Below are positions 22,497 to 34,182 of a stretch of DNA of 64,000 nucleotides, in pieces. Location of the stretch: contig BCIH01000001.1 of the NCBI GenBank assembly GCA_002897115.2, positions 2,098,039-2,162,038 of the forward strand, given 5' to 3'. How positions within the stretch are numbered: the stretch's first letter is position 1; every line of letters begins with the position of its first letter. Under the pieces are notes generated by a model. That model was not told the origin of the DNA. It saw nothing but the letters and a program-made list of their open reading frames with translations, and did no database searches. This DNA comes from Prototheca cutis (Eukaryota; Chlorophyta; Trebouxiophyceae; Chlorellales; Chlorellaceae). A program made the position numbers and the translations under genes.

Positions 22497-25400
22497 TCAC
22501 GCAGAGGCGCCAGGTTCGTCGACGGCCATGTGTGGCAGGGGCGGCGCAGGCGCCTCTGGTGGGGGAGGCTGCTCCGCAGCGGCGGTGGGCTCGTACACAT
22601 CTACATGATGCTGGCTGGCTGTTTTCATAATCGCAGGTGCAGGAATGGATTCGGCGGCCAGAGCCACCGCCTGCTCTGGGACTGGGCCGGCCAGGTCCGC
22701 AGCAATCGTTCCCGGCGGCCGCTGCATTTCTTCGCCGATGGGCTGCTCGATGACGGTGCCATTCCCATCGCACACAGCTGCCTGCGCTGCGGGCGGCACC
22801 GCAGCGGTCTCTGCTGCTGCCTCTCCTTCCCCAGCGCCCGCCTGTGTCGAATCCCCCATGCGCGACTCGGGCCGCGCTTCGGCCGGCGCAGCTGCAGGCT
22901 CAGGCTCCGGCACTGCCACTGCCACTGCAGGTGCCACGTCCACATCCATCGGCTCCTCCTTGGGCACCGCGCCTTTGACATCCTCCACCTTGATCCTCGG
23001 CTCCTGTGAGAGGAGCGGTGAATCCTATTGTTATGATGCTTGTTTGTGAATGTGGGGGGGGGGGGGGGGTGAGCGGGTAGCAGCACCATGTCCAACAGCC
23101 CTCCACCATTACATACCCCCCGAACCCACACCGTTACACACCTGAATAGGATGGTCGCGGGCCGGCTGGACTTCTTCGTCATCGGTGGCATAGTCGGCTT
23201 CGGCCTGGACACGGGCATCCTCGTAGGCCTGGCCGCCGCCGCGGACGTCCATGTCTGGCTCGGGCAGGTCGGGCAGCTCGGTCTTGGGCGGGCGCGGGGC
23301 CAGCGGCACCGACGGCACTGGTGGCAGCTGCGCCAGGTTGGCCAGCACCTGCGTCTTGATCCGGTCCAGCGTCTCGCGCGTGTTGGTGTTCTTCATGTTG
23401 CTCACTGGATGTATGTTGGGTGGGGTGTGGGGGATTGGGGGGGGGGTCGCGGGTGATTGCGTGTATCCGAGGAGAGGCTGCCGTCATGGTCAGGTCTTGC
23501 GCTGGGTGTTCAGGGCCAGGGCGGAGGCTATCTATTCTCCCTGGGCAACACCGAAGCAACCACAGTCCACCACCACAAATGCACGTGCCTGCGATGCGCA
23601 GCTTGTGCGTGTCCATGTAGTAGTCGTACTCTGACAGCGCCGAGGTGGGGATGCTGCAGGGCCAGGCAGGACAGAGACTTTGTGGTTCCTGTGTTGACTC
23701 ATGGGCGTCCATACTCACTAAGTCATGCCGACACTGCCTAACCACATCCCCTGGGCCCCCCCCCCCCCCAAAAAAAAAATAAAGCAAGAACTACCCCACA
23801 ACAACATACTCGTCGTCGAGCTCCATGCCCAGCAGCTGTCCCGTCTCGTAGCACCAGCACCGCGCGACATTGCGCATGGTGTAGCCGCCACCGCCCAGGC
23901 AGATGATGGGCACGCCGTGCCTTGCTAGGAACTCGATGCAGCTGGAGTGACCCTGTTTGTTTTTTGTGCAGGGGGGATGGGGGGGGGGGGGGGGGGTTGG
24001 CTTTGCAAAACAAGGATGAACAAGGGCAGAGCATCGATGGATGCCCTAGCCACCCACACCCCCATCGCATCTCCACACCTTGAGGGACAGGTTGAAGCAG
24101 CCAAGCTTGTCGCCCGACAGCGAGTCGGCGCCACCACAGACAACGATGGCTCCGGGCTGGTACATCTCCAGCACCTGTGCAGAGTCGCAGCAAGGATGAG
24201 CGTCCATGGACAGCTGTCCCTTGTACTACTGTACCCCCGTGTTCGTCCTAGAGAATGAACCCATCATGTCCTTGCCCAAGCCCCCCAAATCCCCCCCACT
24301 CACCAAAACGCACAAGAAAACTCCCCTCACTCACTCGCGCACCTTAGTCATGATGGGTTCAAACACGTATTTGTACGACTCGTCGTCCATCCCGTCGCCC
24401 AGTGGCACGTTGACCGCATAGAGCTTGCCACTCTCCGTGCCCACGTCGCCCAGTGCACCTGATCCGGGAAAGAAATCACCATACTTGTGGAAACTGACCG
24501 TCATGACGCGGTCGGTAGTGTAGAACGCCTCCTCCACTCCATCCCCATGGTGAATGTCAATGTCCACGTACAGCACCCTATGGTAAGTGGAGGTGCGTGG
24601 GGGTGGGGTCACAGACACGGGGGAATTGCTGTTCAAAGAAGTACAATGTCCAAACTCGTACAATGCCTGCTGGAAAAGTCAGGAAGGTTCTGTGGGGGGA
24701 ATTCCCCAGTCATGGCCACTCAACCCAACCGACAATTGCCAACAACAACCGGGAACAAACCGTTGGTGCGCCTTGAGCAGCTCAAGGATGGCCAGGACGA
24801 TGTCGTTGATGTAGCAAAAGCCTGAGGCCTCGCCCTTTTTCGCATGGTGCATCCCACCGGACCAGTTCATGACCGTGTCGACGCGCCCCTCGTTCACCAT
24901 GGCAGCGCCGCCCACCGAGCCGCCGCTGTACATCTGCGTTGCGGGGAGCCATGGCAGGTACAAAGAGGATGGGACAGTGTTGGAAGGCATCTTACAGCGA
25001 GGGACGGAGGCTTCCTGCAGTCAATGCCACTGCACTCATCACCCTTCCCAGGGCCGGCATTCGGGACTGCCCCTCACGTCCCCATGACATGGCCACCAGC
25101 CAACACAAGCAAGCAATAAACGCACCCGGAAGTATTCAAACATGCCATCAAACACCGGGCAGTCCGCCTCGCCGACGGGGCCCAGGTTGAACCGCCGCAT
25201 TTGCATGGCAAACTCCTCCTGGTTGTCGGGAGTCACTGAGTTGAGAAAGTCCACGTAGTCTGCATGGCAGTGGGTGGTTCCGGTGACGTGAAACATCAGA
25301 GAATGGGAGCAGGGGAAGTCCCACTGGGTCAAGGCGCCCAAGGGGGGGCACAACCCACCCCCCGGTTGGCGGTGCGGGGGAGGCGGTCGATCGGTTTCGG

Positions 25401-25679
25401 GCAAACCCCCCAAAAAGAGGCGCCAGGTGGCAAGGCCTGGGTGGACCCCTCCTCGGCCCCAGTGCCGCTCGCACCGTCGGCATGGAAGAGCATGATGTCC
25501 TCCCGACTCCTCTCAACCGGCCGCATGACCTGCATGTGCTTTGTCAGGCCGTACCCATCAACCAGCTGTGTGGTGAGCTTGACTCTGTGGGGCCGCATTG
25601 GGTTGCCACCGCCAAAGTTGTAATTGGTCATCTCCTCGTCGTAAAAATACACCACATTGCGTCGCCTTGCCGCGGCCAT
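22497..25679 (-). CDS. HDAC1: Class I (RPD3/HDA6/HDAC1-type) histone deacetylase with long C-terminal tail
   Basis: Nine exons with closed phases (25475-25679, 25126-25259, 24761-24933, 24343-24577, 24079-24174, 23810-23952, 23585-23653, 23142-23400, 22497-23003) encode about 606 residues. The catalytic domain is intact: [20 protein letters not shown] at the start, [20 protein letters not shown] (active-site His pair), [16 protein letters not shown] (zinc-ligand Asp/His), [20 protein letters not shown] (second Asp) and [15 protein letters not shown] (gating Tyr). [14 protein letters not shown] and [15 protein letters not shown] close the domain. The enzyme removes acetyl groups from histone lysines in nuclear corepressor complexes. 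The final 190 residues are an acidic, Ala/Glu/Pro-rich tail with a SUMO-consensus-like IKVED near residue 440. One acceptor (TGAG|C at 23401) is non-pyrimidine-rich, but the resulting [11 protein letters not shown] matches the family exactly. Confidence 0.93.
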
Positions 25680-26475
25680 CTTGCACAAAGAGCGGCAGGC
25701 GAGGGCTCAGGCCCGGGGATACCGCGCTCCCACTGCCCAGCAGGGGATGCGTGGGCGATCGGTTGGCTGGCCTCGGCCACGCCTAAATTCCTGCTTGAAT
25801 GCCTCTTCGCGGATTATGTACAGTCAATGAGTAGAAAAACAACTGAACTCGGCTAAGCCGCTGTGCATGAGGAAGGGAGCTGGCGGAACTCGTCGGAGTT
25901 TTTGGAGGGGCCACGTCCATGTGATCGCCGATGTCGACAGCGATTTCGCGCTTTCCTCAGGGCTTGTCCAAGACCCTCCCCTCTAGGGGCTGGCGCCAGG
26001 CCCCTTTTCTCAGTGAACAGTTTGGCCCTGTGTGTGCTTTTCTGGTCCTGCATCTGAAGGCACGGAATTTGGGTCTGGAAACGCTGGCATTCTTTCTGAA
26101 AATGAGCTGAGTTGGCTGAAATCAGATTGGGCGGACGCGGCCTGGGTACAAGCATGCACCTCCATCAGCAAGCGGATGACGTATTGTCACTCAGCTCTAG
26201 TGTATAATCTCGTCAATGTTGGCATGTAAGCGCAGGGGTCAGTACCCTGCACCCCGGAATCTTTGTGTTGTGTAGGGAAATCAAGGCTGTTGAACTGGAG
26301 CAAAAAAAAAAACTAGGGGGCCATTTATTTCGCGCCTTGGGCCTGGGCTGTCGCCCATGCGGGACTCTCGCCGAGCTCAACTGGCCCTGCCAGACCCCTC
26401 CCGAGTTGCCCTTGCATTGCCATGTGAAAGTGCGGGACATTGGCTGCCGACTCTGGAGCATGTGCAGATCGCCGC
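25680..26475. other. Divergent intergenic region, HDAC (-) / DUF2009 gene (+)
   Basis: About 800 bases between the two start codons. No convincing exon, repeat or RNA gene. A poly-A run occurs near 26300. Confidence 0.5.
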
Positions 26476-28891
26476 ATGCTCCGTATATGGCACTCGCTGG
26501 TGGCGTCGTTCTGGCACCAGTCCCCGAGCTCTGATTCCAGCGAGGCGAACAGCAGCCCAGGTCTCATGACGCAGCTGGATAATATTCTGGATGAGGTGGA
26601 AGCGCCCATCCCCTCTGGGGAGGACGCCACCGCGGACGTGTCGCACGAGCAGGCCCTCTACGGTGAGGGGTGCAGGGTTGAGGACCTCGGTGGTTGGGGT
26701 TCACGCAAGCCTTGGGTCCCAGCAGCCCTGGCGACGCCATCCGGTGTCGCTTTTAGATGCTGCGTGTCTGGCAGCCCCATGTGCTGGGCAGGCCAGGCTG
26801 CCTGCATGGTCTGGTCTGGATCACGGACTGGCGTTGGGAGTTTGGCTCTCGTGCAGCTGCTTCCAGAGCATGTCCCAGCACCTCTGTTCCCTTGCCTGCT
26901 CGTTCCATGGACACCACAGAACAAGCAGCCAACCCTGCCTGCACGCAGAGGAGCACACGGCTCGAGCGCAAGCCGAAGCTGAGGCCGCAGCCGCCCAGCG
27001 ACGGCTGCTGGTCGCCAGCCAGCAAGTCGCTGAGTACCTGGGTCAAAAGGCCGAGGATGTGCGTGCCCTTGCCGGCACGGCCGCGGAGCTCGGCGCCGAA
27101 TCTGCCGCGGGTGCTGGCCCGGCACTGGCAGGAAAGTGCGGCGAGCTGCGCGAGGCGTTGGATGGCGTGGCACTGGACCTGAGTACCACGGCGGGCCATT
27201 TCCTGACCGAGTGCGAGGCCACCAAGCGCGGCCTGGATCGCGCCAATGAGCCCTCCATGAGCCCCAAGCGCCTCCGTGAAGCGGAGGACGGCAGCAGCAG
27301 TGGTGGTGCTGGCGGTGGGGAGGATGGAGTGGAGGGTGGCAACGCGCATGGAACGTCGTCCTCCTCTGATGACGATGAAGACAACGTCAACGGCAGCTCG
27401 CAGGCCGGAGGCGCTCACTCCTCTGGGAAGAACGGCAGCAGCACAACAGCAGACCTCCTTACTGACCAGCTTTCGTCCCACGACGCGATGCGGGAGCGCG
27501 CCAAGCACATCCCGCTGCGTCTGGGTGCGGAGGAGCGGCGGCTGCTGCGGTTGCTGGAGGCGGCGCTGTCTGTCTCCGAATACACCGACAAGGTGGACAT
27601 CCTTAGCTGGCGCAGTAAAACGGGGCGTGTGGAGGCCCAGGTCCGGGATCTCTGCGCCATTCTCTGCGGGCTGGTGGTGGCCCAGGATTTCAAGCGCGGG
27701 CGGGACCTGCTTGCCCGTCGCGACTTCCAGGCGCTCTCCGGGTTTTTCCGGGACACGTTCGAGGTTGGACGCCGGCACAAGATTCAAAACCCGGACCGCA
27801 TGCGTGACACGTACGGCAAGCTCATGTACGCGCTGATGGACGCCTCGGAACCCGGCATCCAGGAGCTGCTCGAGTTTGACTGTGTGAGGCAGCTGCGCAC
27901 GGTGCACACGCTGCTGGAGGGAGCGGGGGGTCTGGCGTTGCTGGATGACCCGCTGGTCGAGACGGCCACCGCGGAGATCAACGCGACAGGCGTCGCGCGC
28001 GCCGAGGTGCAGCGGCGCATCAAGGCCAAGGAAAAGGCGCGGGAGCTGCTGGCCCGGCGGTACAGGTCGTCGAGCTTGTCCGAGGATGACATTCTGCTGT
28101 GCCTGTACTCCATTGCGGATAACAATGCCTACCTGCGATTCAATCGCGACCCCATCGACCGCATGCTGGGGTATCTAGAGGCGCACTTCTCCTCGAGTTT
28201 AGCGCCAGGAGCTTCACCCGAAGCGAGCTTGGCCATCCAGGGCGGCGCGGAGGGTGCGCGGCTCACGCACTCGCACGCGCGCCAGCACGCGTACGTCCTC
28301 CAGAGCCTGACGCTGTGGCGGGAGATTGCGCACGACGCGTTTGCCCTGTGGCACGCGGCCGACGCCGACCTCCTCAACCCACGGACCGGGTACCGCCTTC
28401 AAAACACGGGCCAGGGGCTGCAGCGCGTCCAGGCCGCGCCGGCCGTCGGCCGGCGGATGGCCGCCATCCTCGCACGCTGCCAGGCGCGCCTGGGCGGCGG
28501 CTGGGTCGGGTCATCGGTTGTGCACCTGGGGGACCACAATGTGCCCAATGCCCTGACGTTTATCGACAAGTACAACCAGGTCCCTCGCATTCTGGGACCC
28601 CTGGTCCTGGTGCTCGACGCCTTGCCGGGGCTGTGCCGCCGCGATGCGGGGGTCTCCGCCTACGTCAGCTCCCTCTACGGCTCTGCCAAAGGCGCGCAGC
28701 ACGCCATCCTCCGCGATTTCTTCCGCCACGCCTTTGACGGATCGGGGGCCGACAACTTTTTCGATGCGGGGTCCTGCATCGACGGACGCCTCACCAGCGC
28801 CTGGAACTGGTGCAGCAAGCTGGAAAAGAAGCGGTACTACCCGCTGTTTTTACTGGCTGGCTTTACGGGCTTTGACGGCGAGTTCCGATGA
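26476..28891 (+). CDS. DUF2009 (conserved eukaryotic protein of unknown function)
   Basis: Two exons, 26476-26662 and 26949-28891, give about 709 residues. The C-terminal 450 residues carry the conserved DUF2009 blocks: TYGKLMYALMDASEPGIQEL, DDILLCLYSIADNNAYLRFN, YVLQSLTLWREIAHDAFALW, GYRLQNTGQGLQRVQAAP, WVGSSVVHLGDHNVPNALTF, RDFFRHAFDGSGADNFFDAG and SCIDGRLTSAWNWCSKLEKK. The N-terminal part has a short Ser-rich leader, a coiled-coil-like Ala/Glu/Gln region (EEHTARAQAEAEAAAAQRRL) and an acidic Ser/Gly linker with SSSSDDDEDN. The start ATG 26476 (MLRIWHSLVASFWH) was chosen because it is the first in-frame ATG of the exon; ATG 26566 is the alternative. The family is widespread in plants and protists, and its molecular role was not established to my knowledge. 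Confidence 0.88.
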
Positions 28892-29452
28892 TGATGCATC
28901 GTCCTCAGTCCAACTTGCACTGACACGGCATGGCCACCCCACACGACTCGGCAACTGAACGAATGCATGCATGCAACACCCCCCGGTTCCCCCAAACACC
29001 CTTCTGTTGCCCGTTGAACAAGCAAGGGCGTAGAACGTCCGCGTGCACTCGTGCGCGTTTGCAAAACCGTTGAATGCGCAGCTGGATAGAGGCAAGGGGG
29101 CCCACGGCAGGCAGGTGGGACAGAGAAGCACACAAAGGCTGCCAAAAGGCTGCGGGCCCGCGGTCACTGTTGAGGGCAGCACGAAGTTCCAGGGCATCGG
29201 CAAGGCAATTGTGGGGTAAGGGGGCAGAGCGGGCGCGCCCCTGATCATACATGCGGGGAGAAGAAATGGGCACCCAGCGGCAGCGGCATGATTGCTCGCT
29301 GCCGCCGGCGCCCGCGCCGCTGCCAAACGGGTGTAACACTTTCACACTCAAACAACAAAACGTGTATATTGCCGTCTCGCGTCAAACTTTTCTTATTTAT
29401 CCATCGCTACGCTTCAGCCACGGGGCATTGATTCGTCCACAAGATCGACTCC
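28892..29452. other. Convergent intergenic region
   Basis: About 560 bases between the DUF2009 stop (+) and the 3' end of the membrane-protein gene (-). No gene or repeat is evident; presumably two 3' UTRs. Confidence 0.5.
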
Positions 29453-31133
29453 TCAGGCTTCCTCGGGGGCGAGCAGTTCCTCGTACTCATAGGCAGCTGG
29501 CGGCGCCGCGGCGGACAGGCCCACGATGGCTGCCACCAGCACCAGCACCCAGTGCACAAACAGCACAGGCAGCAGCCAACGACCCTGGTGGTTTGGATTT
29601 GGACCGGGCAGCGGTTGCGTTTCAGTTGAGCGTCCTGTCGGCCGAGCTTTCCAATCCTTCCCTGCCACTCGCCCAGATAAGCAACCCCAACCTTTCCTTT
29701 GGGAGGCCCACCCTAACCCCCTCTCCCTTCCCCCCTCAAAAAAAAAGCAAATAACAAACTGACAACAAAAAAAAATTGGCGCTCACCGCGATGTCGCCGT
29801 TGAAGAGCAGGGTTCCAAAGTCCAGGATGAAGAAGAGTGAGCCGACGAGCAGGCCGACATTCAGGACCTTTGGGATGGTGGTGTGCAGGCGTGTGGCCAT
29901 GGACCGCTCGGCCAGCGTAAAGGCGATGGCCGAGAAGAGGAAAAAGAAAGAAGCGCCGACCCACTGCCACAGGAAACTGGGGTTGCGCCCCGAATGGTAG
30001 CCATACGTCCAGTCCAGCGTCTTCCTGCAGGGTTGTTTTAGGGGTTTGGGGTCTTGGTCCATTTACTTACAAAAGCGAAAGAAAGGAAGAACGGCTCTAC
30101 TTGGTTGGAAATCCCCCCCCCCCATCCCAACACTAACCCCCCCCCCCCCTACCTCCTACCTGGGCAGGATGACCATGAGGAAGCCCACCACGGTGAAGGC
30201 GACAGTGATGAGCGAGTACAGGAACGCAGCGACGGAGAAGGAACGAGGATGCATCGCGGTGTCCACGCCCGCGCGCGCGCCCATGATCGTGGACGTCAGC
30301 CCAAAGCCTCCCGACAGCGCGAGGTGCACGACAGGGAGCAGGAGTGTGGGCCCCACGACGATCGCGCCCAGCAGCAGGCCCCACCACGTCAGCGTGTGGA
30401 ACACCCCCAGGTAGACAATGTGCAGGACGAGTGCTGTCAGCGCGTACCACACCGTGCCGTGCTGCAGGCGCTGCGTCACAGGCTCTGCCAGCAGCTGCCG
30501 GTCAGAAGCGACCTTGAGCCCGTAGGCCGATGCCGCGCCGGTAAACATTACACCCGCCAGCAGGCGCCACAACTCCTCGTAAATCACATCCGGCGTAGGC
30601 ACGGGGTGCTTGAAGAACGCGCGAGTCAACTGCACATTGTGTGTGTGTGTGTGTGTGTGTGGTGGTGGTGGTGGTGGTGGTGGTGGTGGTGGTGGGGGGG
30701 GGGGGGGGGGGGGGGGATGTTTGGAAAGGGAGTCATTCATCTGTGTGTGAAAGAATGTGGCAGGGAAGAGGGGGCCCCTGTGACATGGATGCCGGCCCAT
30801 GACATCATGCAAGCTCAAAATCACAAGAAGCAGCACCTTGTAAGGGGCGATTAGGGCGGTGATGCCGGCCGCGAGCTGCAGGAGGGACAGGATGCTGTAC
30901 AGGGGGCTCGAGCCGGGGATGTGCAGCCCTGCAATGGTGCGATCATCGCGATTGGGTCCGCGGCCTGACCCGAGCAGGCCCGGGCCTGCACGTGGGGAGG
31001 TGGAAGGGCAGCCTTAGTCGGGGCTCGACACGTTTCAGACGGTGCGACACGGTACATCGAATGCAGGCATACCTTCGCCGGGGCGCGGCGGGGCCGGGAC
31101 TGTGGGAGCTGGGACAGCCTGGCTCTGGGACAT
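29453..31133 (-). CDS. Unknown polytopic membrane protein, 349 residues
   Basis: Five exons close in phase: 31073-31133 (MSQSQAVPAPTVPAPPRPGE), 30837-30985, 30160-30629, 29787-30024 and 29453-29584. About eight hydrophobic segments are visible, including YSILSLLQLAAGITALIAPY, WRLLAGVMFTGAASAYGL, VWYALTALVLHIVYLGVF, WWGLLLGAIVVGPTLLLPVV, FLYSLITVAFTVVGFLMVIL, WQWVGASFFFLFSAIAFTLA, VLNVGLLVGSLFFILDFGTL and LLPVLFVHWVLVLVAAIVGL. The N-terminus is Pro-rich and probably cytosolic. The acidic end (AYEYEELLAPEEA) is soluble. There is no signal peptide. I do not recognise the family; nothing identifies a transported substrate or enzyme motif. Intron 2 carries a compound (GT)n(GGT)n(G)n repeat. Confidence 0.7.
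30637..30716 (+). repeat. Compound microsatellite (GT)n-(GTG)n-(G)n
   Basis: A GT dinucleotide run passes into GGT triplets and then about 23 G. It lies in intron 2 of the minus-strand membrane-protein gene. Confidence 0.95.
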
Positions 31134-31648
31134 GGATCACCAGCTGATCTGCTCGACTGGGCTGGGAACGATCTTGTCAGAAGGTTTGCATACGCGCGAT
31201 CAGGCATGCATAGTCCGCATGCTGGCATGCCATGCACAGTGACAGCGCGTCGTGGGGGAGAGAAGCGGAAGCCGAGCGTCCCAGGCCGGCGTACCAAGGG
31301 ACACAGCGGGTTGCTTGGCGATGGACTGCGCGTTTCCGCAGGAAGCGTCCGGCACGTCAGGAAGAGCTATACAGGGCAAATTGCGGCGAGTTCGACGAAC
31401 GAAGTCATGACGAGAGGCGCATTGGCGCAATGATGTTCATGGCGGGATGCCAGGGGTCCCCCAGGCCCAGCGCGACAGGCCTGGGTTCCCCCCAGATTCC
31501 TGTTGGGTTCCTCCGGGGCGAGGTGCCTGCGGGTGGCAGCTGCCTGCGGTAACTTCACAGCTTTCCCCGGGAATTTCCCTCATCAACTCTGAAACTCAAG
31601 CCTGCAAATAGTCCGTCTCATCAGTGAATCCATGCTGCACAGGTGTGG

Positions 31649-33057
31649 TCAGGAATGCGAGGGTTGTTTTGTAAGGAGAGGTGCTTTTTTCTTGTATACA
31701 AGGGCCTCCTCCCCCTCATCACTTGCCTCATGGAACAGGCCTGCGATCTGAGCATCCATGCCTTGATATTTCTTCCGGAGCCAGCCCTGCAGCGCATGGA
31801 GATTGTCCACCCAGCGGTTTGCCGAGTCCACTGCCACAGGCGCTGCTTGCTCTGTAGGACCGGGCAGTTGGGAACGGTCTTTGAGTTTGTGGGGAATCTG
31901 CTTGTTTGGCCTGCTGACACACACAAGAGAACAGTCAACACCAAATCGCACGGAGAGCACGGTAGCGGTCGGGGTCATTGCTCGCATACTGCTGCAAGTC
32001 TGCCGTGCACTGGGCGAGCCGCGCCTCGGTGTCTGCCAACCGCTGTGACAGGTCAGCACGCGCAGTCTGCCAAGATTTGGGAGTGTGCATTTGTGCATGT
32101 GTGTGTAGGGGAAATGCTATCCCAGGTCGAGAAGCTCCAGGGCTATGGGACGTTCGGATCGACAGACGATGCAGCACATCAAGGTGTGTGGGGGGCTATC
32201 GCTGGAACCTCCACCGCCCCCAGCCGCACCGAATCCGATTGCGCCGGTCGTTGCTGGTTCAATTGCTCTGCCAACGAAGCCGACTCCTTGGCGGCCTCTG
32301 CCAGCCGGGTTTCGAGCCGCGTGATCTCTACCTGCAGCTTGACTGCCGTCTCGCTCGGAAACGACCTTGGTTACAGGGGGATTGAAGATTGGGGAGGGAG
32401 TCATCATGGGGTGAGTAGTATGGGCGCAAGTCATCGCTGTGCAGTGTGTGCAGGGACACATGCGAGATGCTCCCCCTCACAAGCCCAAAGGGCTCAAGGA
32501 CGCTCACGCTATCCAGCTTGCCGACAGCTGTCCCATGTGGGCACTCACCAGAAGTAGTTGCTGGAACCGATCTTCTCCATGTGCACGAGGTCATCGTCCA
32601 CCAGGGACTGCGTGCGTTTGGAAGGGGGTTGGCGCCGGAGGTCTGTGCACGCATGGAGTTGGGCTGCTGCACGACACACAGCGCCCCGCTTAGAATAGCC
32701 AGACACTGGCAGTCATGCTGCTGCCAGTGCATTTCCCAACAGTAGCTTTTTGACGTCATGCCGTCAACTACGCGCAATGTCCAATGTCTTTTACCTGCAG
32801 GACGTCTTTTATGGCTTGGAGAACCACGCCTCGCTTGGCCCCGATCTTCTCGACCTCCTGCAGCGATGGAGGGACACCAGGCGTGCTGTTCCGGTACAGC
32901 AATGAACCGCTCTAGCAATGCGATCACACTCTGCATTCAAGTATCCGAGCCAAAAAAAGCCGCTTGCCTTCAGGACGAAGACATCCTTGGACTCGTGAAA
33001 GATAGCGAGGATGGTCTTGCGCTTGTCCTCAGCGCTCATGCCTCGTTTGGGTGCCAT
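31649..33057 (-). CDS. MND1: MND1, meiotic recombination protein (HOP2-MND1 complex)
   Basis: Six exons with closed phases (32968-33057, 32795-32857, 32549-32607, 32209-32365, 31952-32066, 31649-31851) give 228 residues, near the usual length of about 205-230. MAPKRGMSAEDKRKTILAIF opens the winged-helix domain, continuing EVEKIGAKRGVVLQAIKDVL, SLVDDDLVHMEKIGSSNYFW and SFPSE. The middle is coiled coil (VEITRLETRLAEAAKESASL; DLSQRLADTEARLAQCTADL). The end, VDSANRWVDNLHALQGWLRK, is the conserved ANRWxDN leucine-zipper cap. MND1 pairs with HOP2 to stimulate DMC1/RAD51 strand invasion in meiosis. Intron 1 uses a GC donor (AAG|GCAAGC) with an ordinary CTGCAG acceptor; this split reproduces the family sequence exactly. 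The acceptor of exon 4 is CAAG. Confidence 0.92.
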
Positions 33058-33611
33058 GGCGACGAACTGGGATGGTATTTGCTCGTTGTTTCGTGGTTTT
33101 CTTTGTTTTCAGAGTACGCTTGTTCTAATGCTGGGTGATCCTTAGGCGGACTAAGGCCACAGCTTACGCATGGGGACACATCGGAAATTTTTGTGTCCGA
33201 GCACTGCTGCGAGGGGAGCGCAGCACAGCATGCGAGTCGTCAAAACGGAATCGAGTCCCCAATCAAACAGAGGTGGTGAGAAGGATATGCGATCTGATCA
33301 GCCTTGAGTGTTTCAAAGCAGCAATATCATGTACTGTATCATGATATATCGGTTTGTCGATACTGAGATCTTTGGCGGCGAGTTGGGCCTACTCCGTCGC
33401 ATTGCGGCTCCAGGGGAACAATCAAAACAAGAGAGATTTCTTTCTCTACGGCCCCACCCTTCAGCACGCAGTCCCAGATGTGCAAACAGTAGAGAAAATC
33501 CAATTTCGCCACCCTAGTCATGGATGCTCGACGATTTAATCATTTGCGGTAAATTCAGATCGGCCGGGTCCTGTCGGTACTGGAAGCCGCGAGTGTTTGG
33601 ACCCAAGAAAG
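33058..33611. other. Upstream region of MND1
   Basis: About 550 bases between the MND1 start (-) and element copy 2. No gene seen. Confidence 0.45.
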
Positions 33612-33969
33612 TACCATGCAGGGCAAAAATAATGCAAACAGCTCAGCCAGCAACAGCGTCACATCACCCGGGGGTTGCTGGGCATCACGGATGGCTGCGA
33701 ATTCTCACCCCCCACAGGGCAAGAGGAAGGTGGACCACCTCAATGATGGACCACCGAGTTGCAACAAGTGTCGTGCCAGGCTCAATGTCCAGGACCTTTT
33801 AAAGCCTCCTTGCATGACCTGTCCTACTGCCAAGAAGGAGCGAAACCCATTCTCTGAGCGACGCGGCCAGGGAATGCAGTCCAACAGGCATTCGAGAGAC
33901 ATGCCCTTGCTGTGCAGGTGGGAGTCGACCAGTCTCGAGAAGGCTGCATCATTTTTGCCCTGCATGGTA
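33612..33969. mobile_element. Repeat element copy 2: short, TIR-bounded, internally deleted
   Basis: The 358-base unit starts TACCATGCAGGGCAAAAAT and ends ATTTTTGCCCTGCATGGTA, an exact inverted pair of 19 bases, with TA at both outer edges. Its left part (to about 33760) and right part (about 33820-33969) match the ends of the copies at 10163 and 59971, but the middle section with the WNRD motif and GC-rich hairpins is missing or replaced. It is therefore a MITE-like deletion derivative. A plus-strand frame of 119 codons spans the whole unit but looks incidental. Confidence 0.75.
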
Positions 33970-34182
33970 TTTTGACTGGCGCCGATCCGACGGCGGCAGG
34001 TTGTCGAGCACCCCGGACGGAGCCCTGTTTCCCAGTTTCAACCGCATGAGATACATTATCCAGTCTTTGAGTCACAGCGCATGCAAAAAAAGCCTCGGTG
34101 AATGAGTCACCTAGGATGGTAACAGCACTGTCAGATCCATGCCTGGGCCACTGGGCTCTCGAAACGCTTGGCGCCACGACCC

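Noticed and set aside
22461..23049. Long plus-strand frames (Gly/Arg/His-rich) opposite the HDAC tail
   Set aside because: Antisense shadow of the Ala/Glu/Pro-rich HDAC C-terminal exon.
26591..28891. Unspliced 766-residue frame for the DUF2009 gene
   Set aside because: Its first 120 residues read through an intron. The 26662-to-26949 splice gives a better N-terminus (MTQLDNILDEVEAP...) in correct phase.
33616..33975. 119-codon frame spanning element copy 2
   Set aside because: It begins and ends in the terminal repeats and is not conserved as a frame in copies 1 and 3; probably chance.
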